From the NCBI RefSeq assembly GCF_014204625.1, contig NZ_JACHLU010000001.1, forward strand, positions 610,352-674,351: a stretch of DNA of 64,000 nucleotides. The letters are read 5' to 3'. Below, in pieces: positions 46,934-55,328 of the stretch. The notes beneath the pieces were generated by a model, which was not told the origin of the DNA, searched no databases, and saw only the letters and a list, made by a program, of their open reading frames with translations. How positions within the stretch are numbered: the stretch's first letter is position 1; the number at the start of each line of letters is the position of its first letter. The stretch comes from Gillisella vitis. Lineage in GTDB: Bacteria > Pseudomonadota > Alphaproteobacteria > Rhizobiales > Rhizobiaceae. Both the position numbers and the translations under genes were made by a program.

Positions 46934-47803
46934 TCAACGATCTCCTGGCTGAATATCAACAGTCACAGTCAAACCAGAGATCAGCCGTGTGCCTTCAGGC
47001 ACCTTGTCGAGGTGGATGCGCACGGGGACACGTTGCGCCAGCCTTACCCAGTTGAAGGTTGGGTTGATATTGGCCAAAAGCCCGGTGCCGGATGTGCGCT
47101 CGCGGTCTTCAATGCCGGTGGCGATACTGTCAACATGACCTTCCAGTCTGGCCGACTGCCCCAGAATCTGTACAACAGCTTGATCTCCCTCCCGAATGCG
47201 CGGCAGTTTATTTTCTTCAAAATAGGCTTCGATCCGCAATGAATCACGATCAACAACCGCCACCTTGGCCGTACCACGGGTGACAAAATCACCGGGCTGC
47301 AAATCAAGATTGGCCACACTGCCGTTGACGGTGGATTTCACATCGGTACGATCCAGATCAAGTTTTGCCAGATCGCGGGTGGCCAGTGCCTTCATATAAG
47401 CGGCATTCGCCTGCTCTTCCGTTGCCACGGATTTTTCCTTGGTCTGGGCTGATGCGGAATCGCCAAGACGATCATTGCGCTCACGCTCCGATCTTGCCAG
47501 ATCAAGCGATGATTTTGCCTCGACAAGATCGGCCTCGCTTTGCGCCAGTGCCAGTTCAAAGCGGGAGCGATCCACCCGAAACAGCACATCACCCTTGTGA
47601 ACCGTCTGGTTGTCCTTGACGAAAACATCGCTCACCAACCCCGTGACGTCGGGGGCAATGTCAACCACATCGGCGCGCACCCGCGCATCGCGGGTCCACG
47701 GCTCTTCCATATAATAATGCCAGAGGTGACGCCCGACAAAGACCGAAGCTGCGACAACAACCAGCGTAAGGCAGACCCTGCCCATCATCTTCAACGTATT
47801 CAT
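46934..47803 (-). CDS. HlyD-family membrane fusion protein (AaeA/EmrA-like efflux subunit)
   Basis: A 289-residue periplasmic adaptor. One N-terminal membrane anchor (VCLTLVVVAASVFVGRHLW) is followed by TRDARVRADVVDIAPDVTGLVSDVFVKDNQTVHKGDVLFRVD, the lipoyl-type half motif, then a helical hairpin (residues about 85-145). The second half is STVNGSVANLDLQPGDFVTRGT, with a beta-barrel domain after it. It starts inside the DUF1656 stop (ATGA). It works with the FUSC pump in the same operon to export aromatic acids or related compounds. Confidence 0.9.
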   Translation of the reverse strand: MNTLKMMGRVCLTLVVVAASVFVGRHLWHYYMEEPWTRDARVRADVVDIAPDVTGLVSDVFVKDNQTVHKGDVLFRVDRSRFELALAQSEADLVEAKSSLDLARSERERNDRLGDSASAQTKEKSVATEEQANAAYMKALATRDLAKLDLDRTDVKSTVNGSVANLDLQPGDFVTRGTAKVAVVDRDSLRIEAYFEENKLPRIREGDQAVVQILGQSARLEGHVDSIATGIEDRERTSGTGLLANINPTFNWVRLAQRVPVRIHLDKVPEGTRLISGLTVTVDIQPGDR

Positions 47804-48009
47804 GCAAAAAACCAGTGTGTTAGGGAGGAAACGCCTCCGAGCAGAAGGACATAGAGTGCGACGTCAAACAGGCTGCGATGCCAGACAAGCGTGTAAAATC
47901 GCAGACGGACCAGCAGTGCGCGAATGGGTATGCTCAGCACAAACGCAATGAGCATGAGAACAAACAGGCGTGGAAAATAGACGCCGTAAATATCGAATTC
48001 AGCAGGCAT
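47800..48009 (-). CDS. DUF1656 small membrane protein (AaeX-like)
   Basis: A 69-residue protein with two membrane helices (VLMLIAFVLSIPIRALLV and SLFDVALYVLLLGGVSSL). The N-terminus MPAEFDIYGVYFPRLF is typical of DUF1656, a small partner found between FUSC-type pumps and their HlyD adaptors. I chose the start at 48009 because it matches the family and lies 4 bp after the pump's stop; a longer frame would overlap the pump gene. Confidence 0.88.
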   Translation of the reverse strand: MPAEFDIYGVYFPRLFVLMLIAFVLSIPIRALLVRLRFYTLVWHRSLFDVALYVLLLGGVSSLTHWFFA

Positions 48010-48013
48010 GGGC

Positions 48014-50089
48014 TTACTCGGCAGCAAGAGATAACATGTGAGACTGGATCGTTGCGTGCAGATCCGGTGCAGGTGCTTGCGGGAAAAACACGCGCCGCAG
48101 ACCCACAAGAGCGTCAATCACCCCCCGCGCCGTGTCACCCTCGTTGCGCACCACAGCACCGAGGCCCGTGTCAATCGCCTTGAGGAGAGCGGCATCCGGC
48201 ACCATGATTTGCCCGGTCTTAAGCTGCCGCCGATAGTGATCGGCAACAGCAACCAGCACCAATGCAATCCTGCCTGCACTCTCACGGCACAGGGCGCTGC
48301 GCTGTTGCTGAAGCGTGACAATGTTGATAGCCAGTCGCACATCGGCAAAACCATCGACATTCTGCAACTCGCGCTCATTCAGGGCAGCAAGGCGCGGCAC
48401 CAATTGACCAAGGCGATCCAGAACACGGCTGCTCAACACCTCCGGGTCACCCGTGCGCAATCCGGCGGCCGTATCGGCCAGATCGCGCCAGCCCGCCTTC
48501 AGCAAGCGTTTTGCCGCAAATCTCGCGCCGAACGGATGGGCGATATTGATCCACACATAGGCAAAACCAATGCCCAGAACCGTTGCCACGCCGCCATTGG
48601 CAAATGAGGTCAAATCAGCGGTGTAACGATCCTGAATGCCAATCAGCGTTGCAACATTCACAGACACCAACATGCCGATCACCGCCGTTTGCGGATTGGT
48701 CATCTTCAAACCCAGCAACAGCAGAAAGGGGGCAAGAGCCAGCACCATCATTTCGAAAGTGGTCGCAGCCGGTAAAATCCCAAAGAGATAAACAAAGGAC
48801 GCCAGCACAGACGCAAGTGTCCACATCAGCATAAAGCGGATCATCGGTGCTGGCCTGTCCTGCGCGGCAAAGAACGAGCAGGCCACAGCCACCATGGCAA
48901 CAAAGCTTGAGCCTTGATCCCATCCCAGAACAATCCATATGGCACAGGCAACCAGAATGCCAACGACGACCACACCGGCTTTGATCGCCAGAAGAGCGTG
49001 ATCGAAATGGCGCGAGGCACCGGAAAAATTGCGGGCCGACCCATCCATGGCATCCGGGGCATAATGACCCTTTGCAATCCGATCACGCAGCACCAGACAA
49101 TCGCGCCACAGCTCCACCACATCCTTCAATCGGGTCAAGAGACCGGAGAGAACCAGATCATCCCAACCATGGAGTTGATCCGATGTCTGCTGAGCCGCAA
49201 TTCTGGCCAAAAGCGCCTGCGCGGCCTGAGCCGATCCGGGCTGATTGCTTATCTTGAACCAGTCGGCAGCTTCTTGCAGCAGGGCCGTCAATTCCGATGG
49301 CAATTGATCATGCTCGAGTCTGACTGCATAGAGCCGATCAGCCAAAGACGAAAACACCGGCAACAGTATCAGAAAGCGCCCCCGCAACTCTTTGGCATAG
49401 CGCACCACGTCGCGGGTGCCGTGATCATAGCTTAACTGGCTGATGATCAGATCAAGTCCGCTCACATCAGCAGCCAGTTGCTGCCGCTTGAGAGGCGTCA
49501 AAGGGCTTGCACCTTCACCACGCAAGATTTCATCTGCCCAGGAACCGGCATCCCGCAGCCAGATATTGATGCGTTCACCAAATTGCGCGCCAAGGCTTGC
49601 CGGAAAGACCAGCGAATTTACAAGACTGGCACAGACAATCCCCAGCGTAATCTCCTCGGAACGGGCAAGAGCTGTGGCAAAAATCGTATCCGGATCACTA
49701 ACAGACGGCAACGCAATCAGCGGCAATGTATAGCCAGCCAGCATGAAAACATAGCTGCGCGCGGTGCGATCCAGCATGGAGATAAACAACAAGGTTCCCG
49801 TCCACAGCGCCACCACCAGCGACAGCAACTCAGGCGCATTGACGAACACCGGGACAAAGAAAACGGCAGCCGCCGCACCCAGCACAGTGCCGAGAACCCG
49901 ATAAAGCGCCTTGGATTTTGTTGCACCCGAAAAGGGGCTTGAAACGACATAAACCGCCGACAAAGCCCAATAGGGCCGGGAAAGATCGAGCGCCATGGCA
50001 ATATACAAAGCCAGCATACCAGCCAGGAACGCCTTGCCGGAAAACACCCACTCTCTCCATGTGTGCGACAGCATTGTGTGGGGCAACAT
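48014..50089 (-). CDS. FUSC-family efflux pump (AaeB-like)
   Basis: A 691-residue inner-membrane protein of the fusaric acid resistance/aromatic acid exporter group. Two membrane blocks, about residues 15-170 (FLAGMLALYIAMALDLSRPYWALSAVYVVSSPFSGATKSKALYR) and 355-520 (AGVVVVGILVACAIWIVLGWDQGSSFVAMVAVACSFFA), flank a helical cytoplasmic region; a C-terminal cytoplasmic domain follows. It acts as a proton-driven pump with the HlyD-like adaptor. The start at 50089 is chosen because AAGGA lies nine bases upstream; an in-frame TTG at 50098 overlaps the marR stop. Confidence 0.9.
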   Translation of the reverse strand: MLPHTMLSHTWREWVFSGKAFLAGMLALYIAMALDLSRPYWALSAVYVVSSPFSGATKSKALYRVLGTVLGAAAAVFFVPVFVNAPELLSLVVALWTGTLLFISMLDRTARSYVFMLAGYTLPLIALPSVSDPDTIFATALARSEEITLGIVCASLVNSLVFPASLGAQFGERINIWLRDAGSWADEILRGEGASPLTPLKRQQLAADVSGLDLIISQLSYDHGTRDVVRYAKELRGRFLILLPVFSSLADRLYAVRLEHDQLPSELTALLQEAADWFKISNQPGSAQAAQALLARIAAQQTSDQLHGWDDLVLSGLLTRLKDVVELWRDCLVLRDRIAKGHYAPDAMDGSARNFSGASRHFDHALLAIKAGVVVVGILVACAIWIVLGWDQGSSFVAMVAVACSFFAAQDRPAPMIRFMLMWTLASVLASFVYLFGILPAATTFEMMVLALAPFLLLLGLKMTNPQTAVIGMLVSVNVATLIGIQDRYTADLTSFANGGVATVLGIGFAYVWINIAHPFGARFAAKRLLKAGWRDLADTAAGLRTGDPEVLSSRVLDRLGQLVPRLAALNERELQNVDGFADVRLAINIVTLQQQRSALCRESAGRIALVLVAVADHYRRQLKTGQIMVPDAALLKAIDTGLGAVVRNEGDTARGVIDALVGLRRVFFPQAPAPDLHATIQSHMLSLAAE

Positions 50090-50094
50090 TGGCG

Positions 50095-50568
50095 TCAATC
50101 CTTCTTGCTGCCGTTGAGGAGCATGTCACTACAGCTCTCCCGAAACGCCATCAGAACACGAACGGCCGTATCCAGATCGTCTGACGATACGTCAGCGAGC
50201 ACCCGTGCGCGTTCACGATCCAGCAAGGCTTCGATTCGGGCCGCCATCTCGACGCCGGCATCCGTCAGCCAAAGCCCTTTGGCACGCCGGTCCGTCGGAT
50301 CATCCTTGCGGATCACCATGTCCAGGGCTTCAAGCTGATCGAGCAGGCGCACCAGCGACGGGCTTTCAATACCGATGTTGTCCGCCAGCACCGTTTGCCG
50401 CACGCCGCCACCGAGACGGCTGATCCACAGGAGTGGGGCCGCGCAAGCCTCTGAAATTCCATGATCGACCAAAACCTCATCAATCAGCTTGCGCCAGATG
50501 CGTGCTGATAGAAAAAGCTGGCTGGTGAAGGCTCTTTGAATGTCTGTGTTCTGTTGCATGAATGACAT
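50095..50568 (-). CDS. MarR-family regulator of the efflux operon
   Basis: A 157-residue MarR regulator. The winged helix-turn-helix lies in VRQTVLADNIGIESPSLVRLLDQLEALDMVIRKDDPTDRRAKGLWLTDAG, with the family's D-x-R-D/R wing. It is the first gene of the operon and is followed directly by the pump. Its start overlaps a perfect palindrome, suggesting autorepression relieved by the pump substrate. Translation may begin at 50568 or 50559; neither has a strong ribosome-binding site. Confidence 0.9.
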   Translation of the reverse strand: MSFMQQNTDIQRAFTSQLFLSARIWRKLIDEVLVDHGISEACAAPLLWISRLGGGVRQTVLADNIGIESPSLVRLLDQLEALDMVIRKDDPTDRRAKGLWLTDAGVEMAARIEALLDRERARVLADVSSDDLDTAVRVLMAFRESCSDMLLNGSKKD

Positions 50569-50574
50569 ATGTCA
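50563..50574. promoter_or_regulatory. MarR operator candidate overlapping the marR start
   Basis: TGACATATGTCA is a perfect 12-bp palindrome covering the first possible start codon of marR. The region up to 50743 serves the divergent argE-like operon too. Pattern only. Confidence 0.5.
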
Positions 50575-50743
50575 CAAATATTGTTAGGATGCAAACTATT
50601 TTAATGCGAAGTTTTTCGGTGCGACCGTCTCGACAGCACGATCCGCTCGACAACAGGGGTGTTACACAACAATCGTCCAAAACCACCCAGCTTTCAGCAT
50701 CTCGCACCGACACCAATCCGATAATCTCGCCAGACATTCCACC

Positions 50744-51886
50744 ATGACGAAAGACAAGCCTATGCAGGTCGCTGATATTCTGGATGCTCTGGTTTCTGTG
50801 CCTTCGGTGGTTGGCACGGCCAATGGCGAGATTGTTGGCTGGATCAAAGCGTATCTGGAGCGCCACGGCGTGGCCATCACCATACTGCCCGGCCCTGAAG
50901 GTGATCGTGCCAATCTCTTTGCCACCATGGGCCCCAGAGACATCCCCGGCTATATTCTCTCTGGTCATATGGATGTGGTGCCTGCCGGTGAAAGTGGATG
51001 GAACAGCAATCCCTTTCAAGTGCGGCGCGATGGCAATGCGCTGTTTGGGCGTGGCACCAGTGATATGAAGGGCTTTCTCGCCTGCGCCTTGGCCGCCGCT
51101 GCCAAAATCTCGGCCATGCCGCTCAAGCGGCCCATTCATCTGGCGTTTTCCTATGATGAGGAGGCAGGCTGCCGGGGTGTGCCGCATATGCTGGCGCGCC
51201 TGCCGGAACTCTGCGCGCCTCCCTTGGGCGCGATTATCGGCGAACCCAGCGGTATGCAGGCCATCCGCGCTCACAAGGGGAAAGCCGCCGCACGGGTGAC
51301 CATCAGCGGACGTTCCGGCCACTCCTCGCGCCCTGATCTTGGCCTCAATGCCATTCACGCCATGGCTGAAGTTCTGACCGCAGCGCGCGATGCAGCAGCA
51401 AATCTTGCAACCGGGCCGTTTGAAGCCACCTTTGCGCCGCCCTATTCATCCTTACAGGTTGGAACGGTGCATGGCGGCCAGGCTGTCAACATCATTCCCG
51501 ACATCTGCGAGGCCGAATTTGAGGCCCGCGCCATCTCCGGCATTGATCCCACAAGTCTGCTGAACCCTATTCGCCATGCCGCTCAAGCGCTGACATCGCA
51601 AGGCTTTGGCGTGGAGTGGACCGCCATGAGCGCCTATCCGGCCTTGTCCTTGCCTGAAAACGCTGCCCTTGCAGCGCTGCTTGCCCGCCTTACCGGCGTC
51701 GAGCCGCTGGCCGCTGTCAGCTACGGCACTGAAGCCGGGCTTTTTCAGCAGGCCGGAGTGGATGCGATCATTTGCGGCCCCGGCGACATCAGCCGTGCCC
51801 ACAAGGCCAATGAATTCATTTTGACCGATGAGCTGGCGGCCTGCCAGACCATGATTGAAACTCTGGCAACCCATTGCCTTTCCTGA
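50744..51886 (+). CDS. ArgE-like M20 deacetylase
   Basis: A 380-residue M20 metallo-amidohydrolase of the acetylornithine deacetylase group, which removes an N-acyl group from an amino acid. Metal-site motifs are GYILSGHMDVVPAGE, GRGTSDMKGFLA, FSYDEEAGCRGV and a C-terminal ICGPGDISRAHKANEFI. The dimerisation lid contains the GRSGHSSRPDLGLNAI motif. It opens an operon with a cupin and an aldehyde dehydrogenase (18-bp gaps), a grouping more fitting for catabolism of an N-acylated diamine or amino acid than for arginine synthesis. No clear ribosome-binding site precedes the ATG. Confidence 0.88.
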   Translation: MTKDKPMQVADILDALVSVPSVVGTANGEIVGWIKAYLERHGVAITILPGPEGDRANLFATMGPRDIPGYILSGHMDVVPAGESGWNSNPFQVRRDGNALFGRGTSDMKGFLACALAAAAKISAMPLKRPIHLAFSYDEEAGCRGVPHMLARLPELCAPPLGAIIGEPSGMQAIRAHKGKAAARVTISGRSGHSSRPDLGLNAIHAMAEVLTAARDAAANLATGPFEATFAPPYSSLQVGTVHGGQAVNIIPDICEAEFEARAISGIDPTSLLNPIRHAAQALTSQGFGVEWTAMSAYPALSLPENAALAALLARLTGVEPLAAVSYGTEAGLFQQAGVDAIICGPGDISRAHKANEFILTDELAACQTMIETLATHCLS

Positions 51887-51904
51887 CACAACAAGGATCT
51901 CACC

Positions 51905-52261
51905 ATGTCTCTTTTGCAAACCGTCAACACCAACCCGACCTTTCAGCCCAAGGAATCCAAACCCTTGCCAGAGCGGCTGATTTCGGGTGATCCATCGTTC
52001 AAGACATGGCCGCAGGATGTATGCCGTGGCGACATGATCCACACCGGCATCTGGGAAGCCACCCCCGGCGAGACAAAATCGATCAAAGGCGAGAGCTTCG
52101 AATATTGCCACATCCTGTCTGGCGTTGTCGAAATCACCCCTGAGGGCGGCGAGCCGGTGATCTACAAGGCAGGCGATCATTTCATCATGAAGCCCGGCTT
52201 TGTCGGCGTCTGGAAGACCATTGAGACCGTGAAGAAGATCTACGTCACCATCATGGCTTAA
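51905..52261 (+). CDS. Cupin-domain protein (DUF861-like)
   Basis: A 118-residue single-domain cupin. IKGESFEYCHILSGVVEITPEGGEPVIYKAGDHFIMKPGFVGVWKTIE spans the conserved barrel. It resembles the DUF861 (cupin_3) group found beside polyamine and amino-acid oxidation genes, whose activity is generally unknown. Two of the usual metal-binding histidines are not at canonical positions (one His in YCHIL, one in GDHF). AAGGA precedes the ATG. Confidence 0.85.
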   Translation: MSLLQTVNTNPTFQPKESKPLPERLISGDPSFKTWPQDVCRGDMIHTGIWEATPGETKSIKGESFEYCHILSGVVEITPEGGEPVIYKAGDHFIMKPGFVGVWKTIETVKKIYVTIMA

Positions 52262-52279
52262 TGCCGCCAAGGAAACCCC

Positions 52280-53743
52280 ATGACGCTGAGTTTTGATCCA
52301 GATACAATCGCCCTGCCGATTGGCCATTTCATTGGCGACAGCCTGCTGGCCGCTGATGGAGTGATTGACATGCACCGCCCTTCTGACGGCAAGGCCTATG
52401 CCGGTTGTCCGCTGGCCGACGAGGCCATGGTAGACCGTGCCGTGGAGGTGGCAAAACAGGCATTGAAAACCAGCAAATGGGGCAGTGTACGCCCGCGTGA
52501 GCGCACCCTTGTACTCCAGCGCTGGGCCGATCTGATCGAGCAGGAAGCGGTCACGCTGGCAAAGCTGGAGGCGCTGTCATCCACCCGGCCCGTTGGACAT
52601 CTGATTGCCGGTGACATTGCCGTCACCGCCGAGCAGATCCGGTTTTTTGCCGAAATGGCCGACAAGGAAGGCGACGCCCTTGTGCCCACAGATGGCGATA
52701 ACCTTGGCATGATCATGAGTGAGCCTTATGGCGTGGTGGGTGCCATCACGCCATGGAATTTCCCGGTCTCCATGGCGGGCTGGAAACTGGGGCCTGCCCT
52801 TGCCGCTGGCAATGCGGTGGTGCTGAAACCGTCGGAAATGACCCCATTTTCCAGCATTTTTCTGGCGCAACTGGCCATCAGGGCTGGCATTCCAGCAGGG
52901 CTTATCAACATTGTTCTGGGCAATGGTGCCGTGACCGGCAATGCCATCACCGGCCATCCCGATATTGCCAAAGTCAGCTTCACCGGCTCCACTGGCGCGG
53001 GTCAGGCGATCATGGGCAATATTGCCCGCACCGGCGTCAAGCCAATGACGCTGGAACTGGGTGGCAAAAGCCCGCAACTGGTGTTTGCCGATGCCGATCT
53101 CGACAAGGCCGCCAACGCCATTGCCCAAAGCATTCTCTCCAATGCCGGGCAAGCCTGCGTTGCGGGTTCGCGCCTGATTGTTGAGCGCAGCGTGATGGAG
53201 CCCTTGGCCCATGCCATCATGGCCCGCATGAAAACAGTCAAGGCTGGCCCGACATGGGATGAGACATCGCAGTATTCGCCGATCATTTCAGAGGTTCAGC
53301 GCAATCGCATGGATGGCGTGGTCAAGGCCGCCATGGCGGCCGGCGCAGACTGTCTGATCGGCGGCGACATCATGGAGGGTGATGGTTATTTCTACGCACC
53401 CACCCTGCTGGCCAGTGTCGACCAGACGTCTCCTGCGGTCGCGCAGGAAATTTTCGGCCCTGTCCTGACCATGCAGACATTTGAGCATGAAGAAGAGGCC
53501 ATAGCGCTGGCCGATCACCCGACCTATGGGCTTTGCGCCGGTCTGTTCACCCGCGATCTCTCCCGCGCCCTTCGCCTGACCCGCACGCTTCAGGCTGGCA
53601 CGGTCTGGGTCAACCGCTATGGCCGCTCGCGCGATCATATCCTGCCAACCGGCGGCTATAAACAATCAGGCATTGGCAAGGATTTGGGCCGTGAAGCCTA
53701 CCATGCCAATCGCAAGAGCAAGAGTGTGTTGATCAGCCTTTGA
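52280..53743 (+). CDS. NAD(P)-dependent aldehyde dehydrogenase
   Basis: A 487-residue aldehyde dehydrogenase. ITPWNFPVSMAGWKLGPALAAGN has the oxyanion Asn160, LELGGKSPQLV the general base Glu259 and SNAGQACVAGSRL the nucleophile Cys293. GKDLGREAYHANRKSKSVLISL is at the C-terminus. It resembles gamma-aminobutyraldehyde/betaine-aldehyde class enzymes (PuuC group), which fits a diamine-derived aldehyde as substrate together with the upstream deacetylase and cupin. The exact substrate is not given by the sequence. AAGGA precedes the ATG. Confidence 0.9.
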   Translation: MTLSFDPDTIALPIGHFIGDSLLAADGVIDMHRPSDGKAYAGCPLADEAMVDRAVEVAKQALKTSKWGSVRPRERTLVLQRWADLIEQEAVTLAKLEALSSTRPVGHLIAGDIAVTAEQIRFFAEMADKEGDALVPTDGDNLGMIMSEPYGVVGAITPWNFPVSMAGWKLGPALAAGNAVVLKPSEMTPFSSIFLAQLAIRAGIPAGLINIVLGNGAVTGNAITGHPDIAKVSFTGSTGAGQAIMGNIARTGVKPMTLELGGKSPQLVFADADLDKAANAIAQSILSNAGQACVAGSRLIVERSVMEPLAHAIMARMKTVKAGPTWDETSQYSPIISEVQRNRMDGVVKAAMAAGADCLIGGDIMEGDGYFYAPTLLASVDQTSPAVAQEIFGPVLTMQTFEHEEEAIALADHPTYGLCAGLFTRDLSRALRLTRTLQAGTVWVNRYGRSRDHILPTGGYKQSGIGKDLGREAYHANRKSKSVLISL

Positions 53744-53815
53744 TGACAGATGCACTTGCTTCAATGTTGTATCCGGTTTTGATCTCGGTCCAGCAAGTGT
53801 GATTGCCGTCAATAC

Positions 53816-53856
53816 AACCCATGCAAATGGCGGGTGCCACTGACATTGCATGGGTT
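53816..53856. promoter_or_regulatory. Inverted repeat with NtrC-like half-sites upstream of the guanidine operon
   Basis: AACCCATGCA (53816-53825) and TGCATGGGTT (53847-53856) pair perfectly. Across the left arm and loop, TGCAAA-N5-GGTGCC (53822-53838) matches the NtrC consensus TGCACC-N5-GGTGCA at 9 of 12 defined positions, about 170 bp upstream of the predicted start of transcription. It could be an activator site for the sigma-54 promoter, or a terminator-like hairpin for the aldehyde dehydrogenase. Confidence 0.4.
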
Positions 53857-53981
53857 AATCCAGAGGCAAATGCTGTTGTCCAATGCCCACTTTATGGGCT
53901 GGCTTTCTGTCCACCGCCCAATGACGCATCGAAACCCTTCTGATGGGTTTAATTTTCGTTGAAATCCGACGCAATCATAAT

Positions 53982-53998
53982 TTGGCACGCTGTTTGCT
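53982..53998 (+). promoter_or_regulatory. Sigma-54 (RpoN) promoter of the guanidine operon
   Basis: TTGGCACGCTGTTTGCT matches the -24/-12 consensus TTGGCACG-N4-TTGCW in every conserved base, with correct GG-N10-GC spacing. Transcription would start near 54009, a few bases before the riboswitch. Nitrogen control through NtrC is the natural inference. Confidence 0.85.
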
Positions 53999-54011
53999 TG
54001 TCTTATAGCAG

Positions 54012-54120
54012 AGTTGGTGGCTAGGGTTCCGGTGCAAATGCATGCTGGTCCGAGAGCTACCGCCGACACGGGAGACATCCTGTCGGCACGGCGGGACAAA
54101 AGCCCGGGAGACCTCGTTAG
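54012..54120 (+). ncRNA. Guanidine-I riboswitch (ykkC class)
   Basis: The conserved ykkC core is present: GGTGGCTAGGGTTCCGGTGC, then CTGGTCCGAGAGCTACCG, a middle hairpin CCGACACGGGAGAC...CTGTCGG, and GGGACAAAAGCCCGGGAGA at the 3' side. The class binds guanidinium and switches on export or degradation genes. A hairpin (54125-54155) follows as expression platform. With the promoter at 53982-53998 the transcript begins at the aptamer's 5' edge. The remaining part of the 440-bp gap (53857-53981) holds only a weak AAACCC/GGGTTT hairpin at 53932-53950. Confidence 0.95.
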
Positions 54121-54124
54121 CCAA

Positions 54125-54160
54125 GGGATTGGCGGCGTTGGTCTGTGCCGATCCCTCTTT
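54125..54160 (+). terminator. Expression-platform hairpin of the guanidine riboswitch
   Basis: GGGATTGGC (54125-54133) pairs with GCCGATCCC (54147-54155) with one G-U pair, followed by TCTTT. It resembles a conditional terminator that would be disrupted when guanidine is bound. The ribosome-binding site AAAAGGGG lies beyond it at 54170-54177. Confidence 0.6.
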
Positions 54161-54183
54161 GAAAAAAGCAAAAGGGGAATATC

Positions 54184-55257
54184 ATGATGAAGCTCTCAAA
54201 ATTTCTCTCCATGTCTGTTCTGGCAGCGTCTGTGGCCTTGAGCCTCTCAGCAAATGCCGAAGCCGCACCCAAAAAGGATTTCAAGGTCGCATGGTCGATC
54301 TATGTCGGCTGGATGCCCTGGGGCTATGCGGCAGACCATGGCATTGTCAAGAAATGGGCTGATAAATACGGCATCAAAATCGATGTTACCCAATTCAATG
54401 ACTATGCCGAATCCATGAACCAATACACGGCAGGCGCTTATGATGCCGTAACGCTGACCAATATGGATGGCCTGTCCATTCCCGCCGCAGGTGGCGTGGA
54501 TACCACAGCCGTGGTGGTAGGCGATTTCTCCAATGGCAATGATGCCGTGATCTTGAAAAACAAGGATAAGCTTGCCGACATCAAGGGCCAGAATGTCAAT
54601 CTGGTGCAGTATTCGGTGTCAGATTATCTGCTGGCGCGCGCCATGGACAGCATCAAATCCAGCGAAAAAGATGTGAAGGTGGTCAACACCTCGGATGCCG
54701 ATATGGTCGCCGCCTTTAAAACGGATGACGTGACAGCCGTGGTAACCTGGAACCCACTGGTCTCCACCATTCTCGAGGACCCAAGCGCCAAGAACGTGTT
54801 TGACAGCTCGAAAATCCCCGGCGAAATCATCGATCTGATGGCTGCCAATACGGAAACGCTGAAGGACAACCCGGATTTCGGAAAGGCCTTAGCAGGCATC
54901 TGGTATGACACTGTCAAGCTGATGACTGCCCAAACCCCTGAAGGCAAAGCGGCCCGCGAAGAAATGGGCAAAGCCTCCGGCACGGACCTTGTGGGCTTTG
55001 AAGCACAGATGGCAGCCACCAAACTGTTTGACAAGCCAGCGGATGCCGCAAGCTTCACCGCATCGGCAGACCTGCCCAAGACGATGAATCTGGTGCGCAA
55101 CTTCCTGTTTGAAAAGGGATTGCTGGGCAATGGCGCGGCATCTGCCGATGTAATCGGCATTGAAATGCCCGATGGCACGGTACTGGGCGACAAGGCCAAC
55201 GTCAAATTCCGCTACACCACCATTTATATGGACGCCGCCGCCAAGGGCAAGCTCTGA
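54184..55257 (+). CDS. Guanidine ABC transporter substrate-binding protein (urea-carboxylase-linked NitT/TauT type)
   Basis: A 357-residue periplasmic binding protein. The signal peptide is at residues 1-28 (FLSMSVLAASVALSLSANAEAA). AWSIYVGWMPWGYAADHGIVKKWADKYGI and FNDYAESMNQYTAGAYDAVTLTNMDGL are typical of the binding proteins that accompany urea-carboxylase-like genes. It is the first gene behind the guanidine riboswitch, which makes guanidinium the probable ligand (inference from regulation). Start at 54184 follows AAAAGGGG; a hairpin separates it from the permease gene. Confidence 0.92.
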   Translation: MMKLSKFLSMSVLAASVALSLSANAEAAPKKDFKVAWSIYVGWMPWGYAADHGIVKKWADKYGIKIDVTQFNDYAESMNQYTAGAYDAVTLTNMDGLSIPAAGGVDTTAVVVGDFSNGNDAVILKNKDKLADIKGQNVNLVQYSVSDYLLARAMDSIKSSEKDVKVVNTSDADMVAAFKTDDVTAVVTWNPLVSTILEDPSAKNVFDSSKIPGEIIDLMAANTETLKDNPDFGKALAGIWYDTVKLMTAQTPEGKAAREEMGKASGTDLVGFEAQMAATKLFDKPADAASFTASADLPKTMNLVRNFLFEKGLLGNGAASADVIGIEMPDGTVLGDKANVKFRYTTIYMDAAAKGKL

Positions 55258-55275
55258 TCCCACCCTGAAACGTCA

Positions 55276-55299
55276 AACCGGGCGCAATGCCGCCCGGTT
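55276..55299 (+). other. Intercistronic stem-loop after the guanidine binding-protein gene
   Basis: AACCGGGCG / CGCCCGGTT with a 6-base loop, 18 bp after the binding-protein stop, no T-run. Probably stabilises the upstream message. Confidence 0.6.
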
Positions 55300-55328
55300 C
55301 CGCAGGCTATTTTCATCGGAGACAGACG

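Noticed and set aside
53932..53950. Strong terminator before the guanidine promoter
   Set aside because: AAACCC/GGGTTT has only a 6-bp stem and a broken T tract; too weak to list as a terminator.
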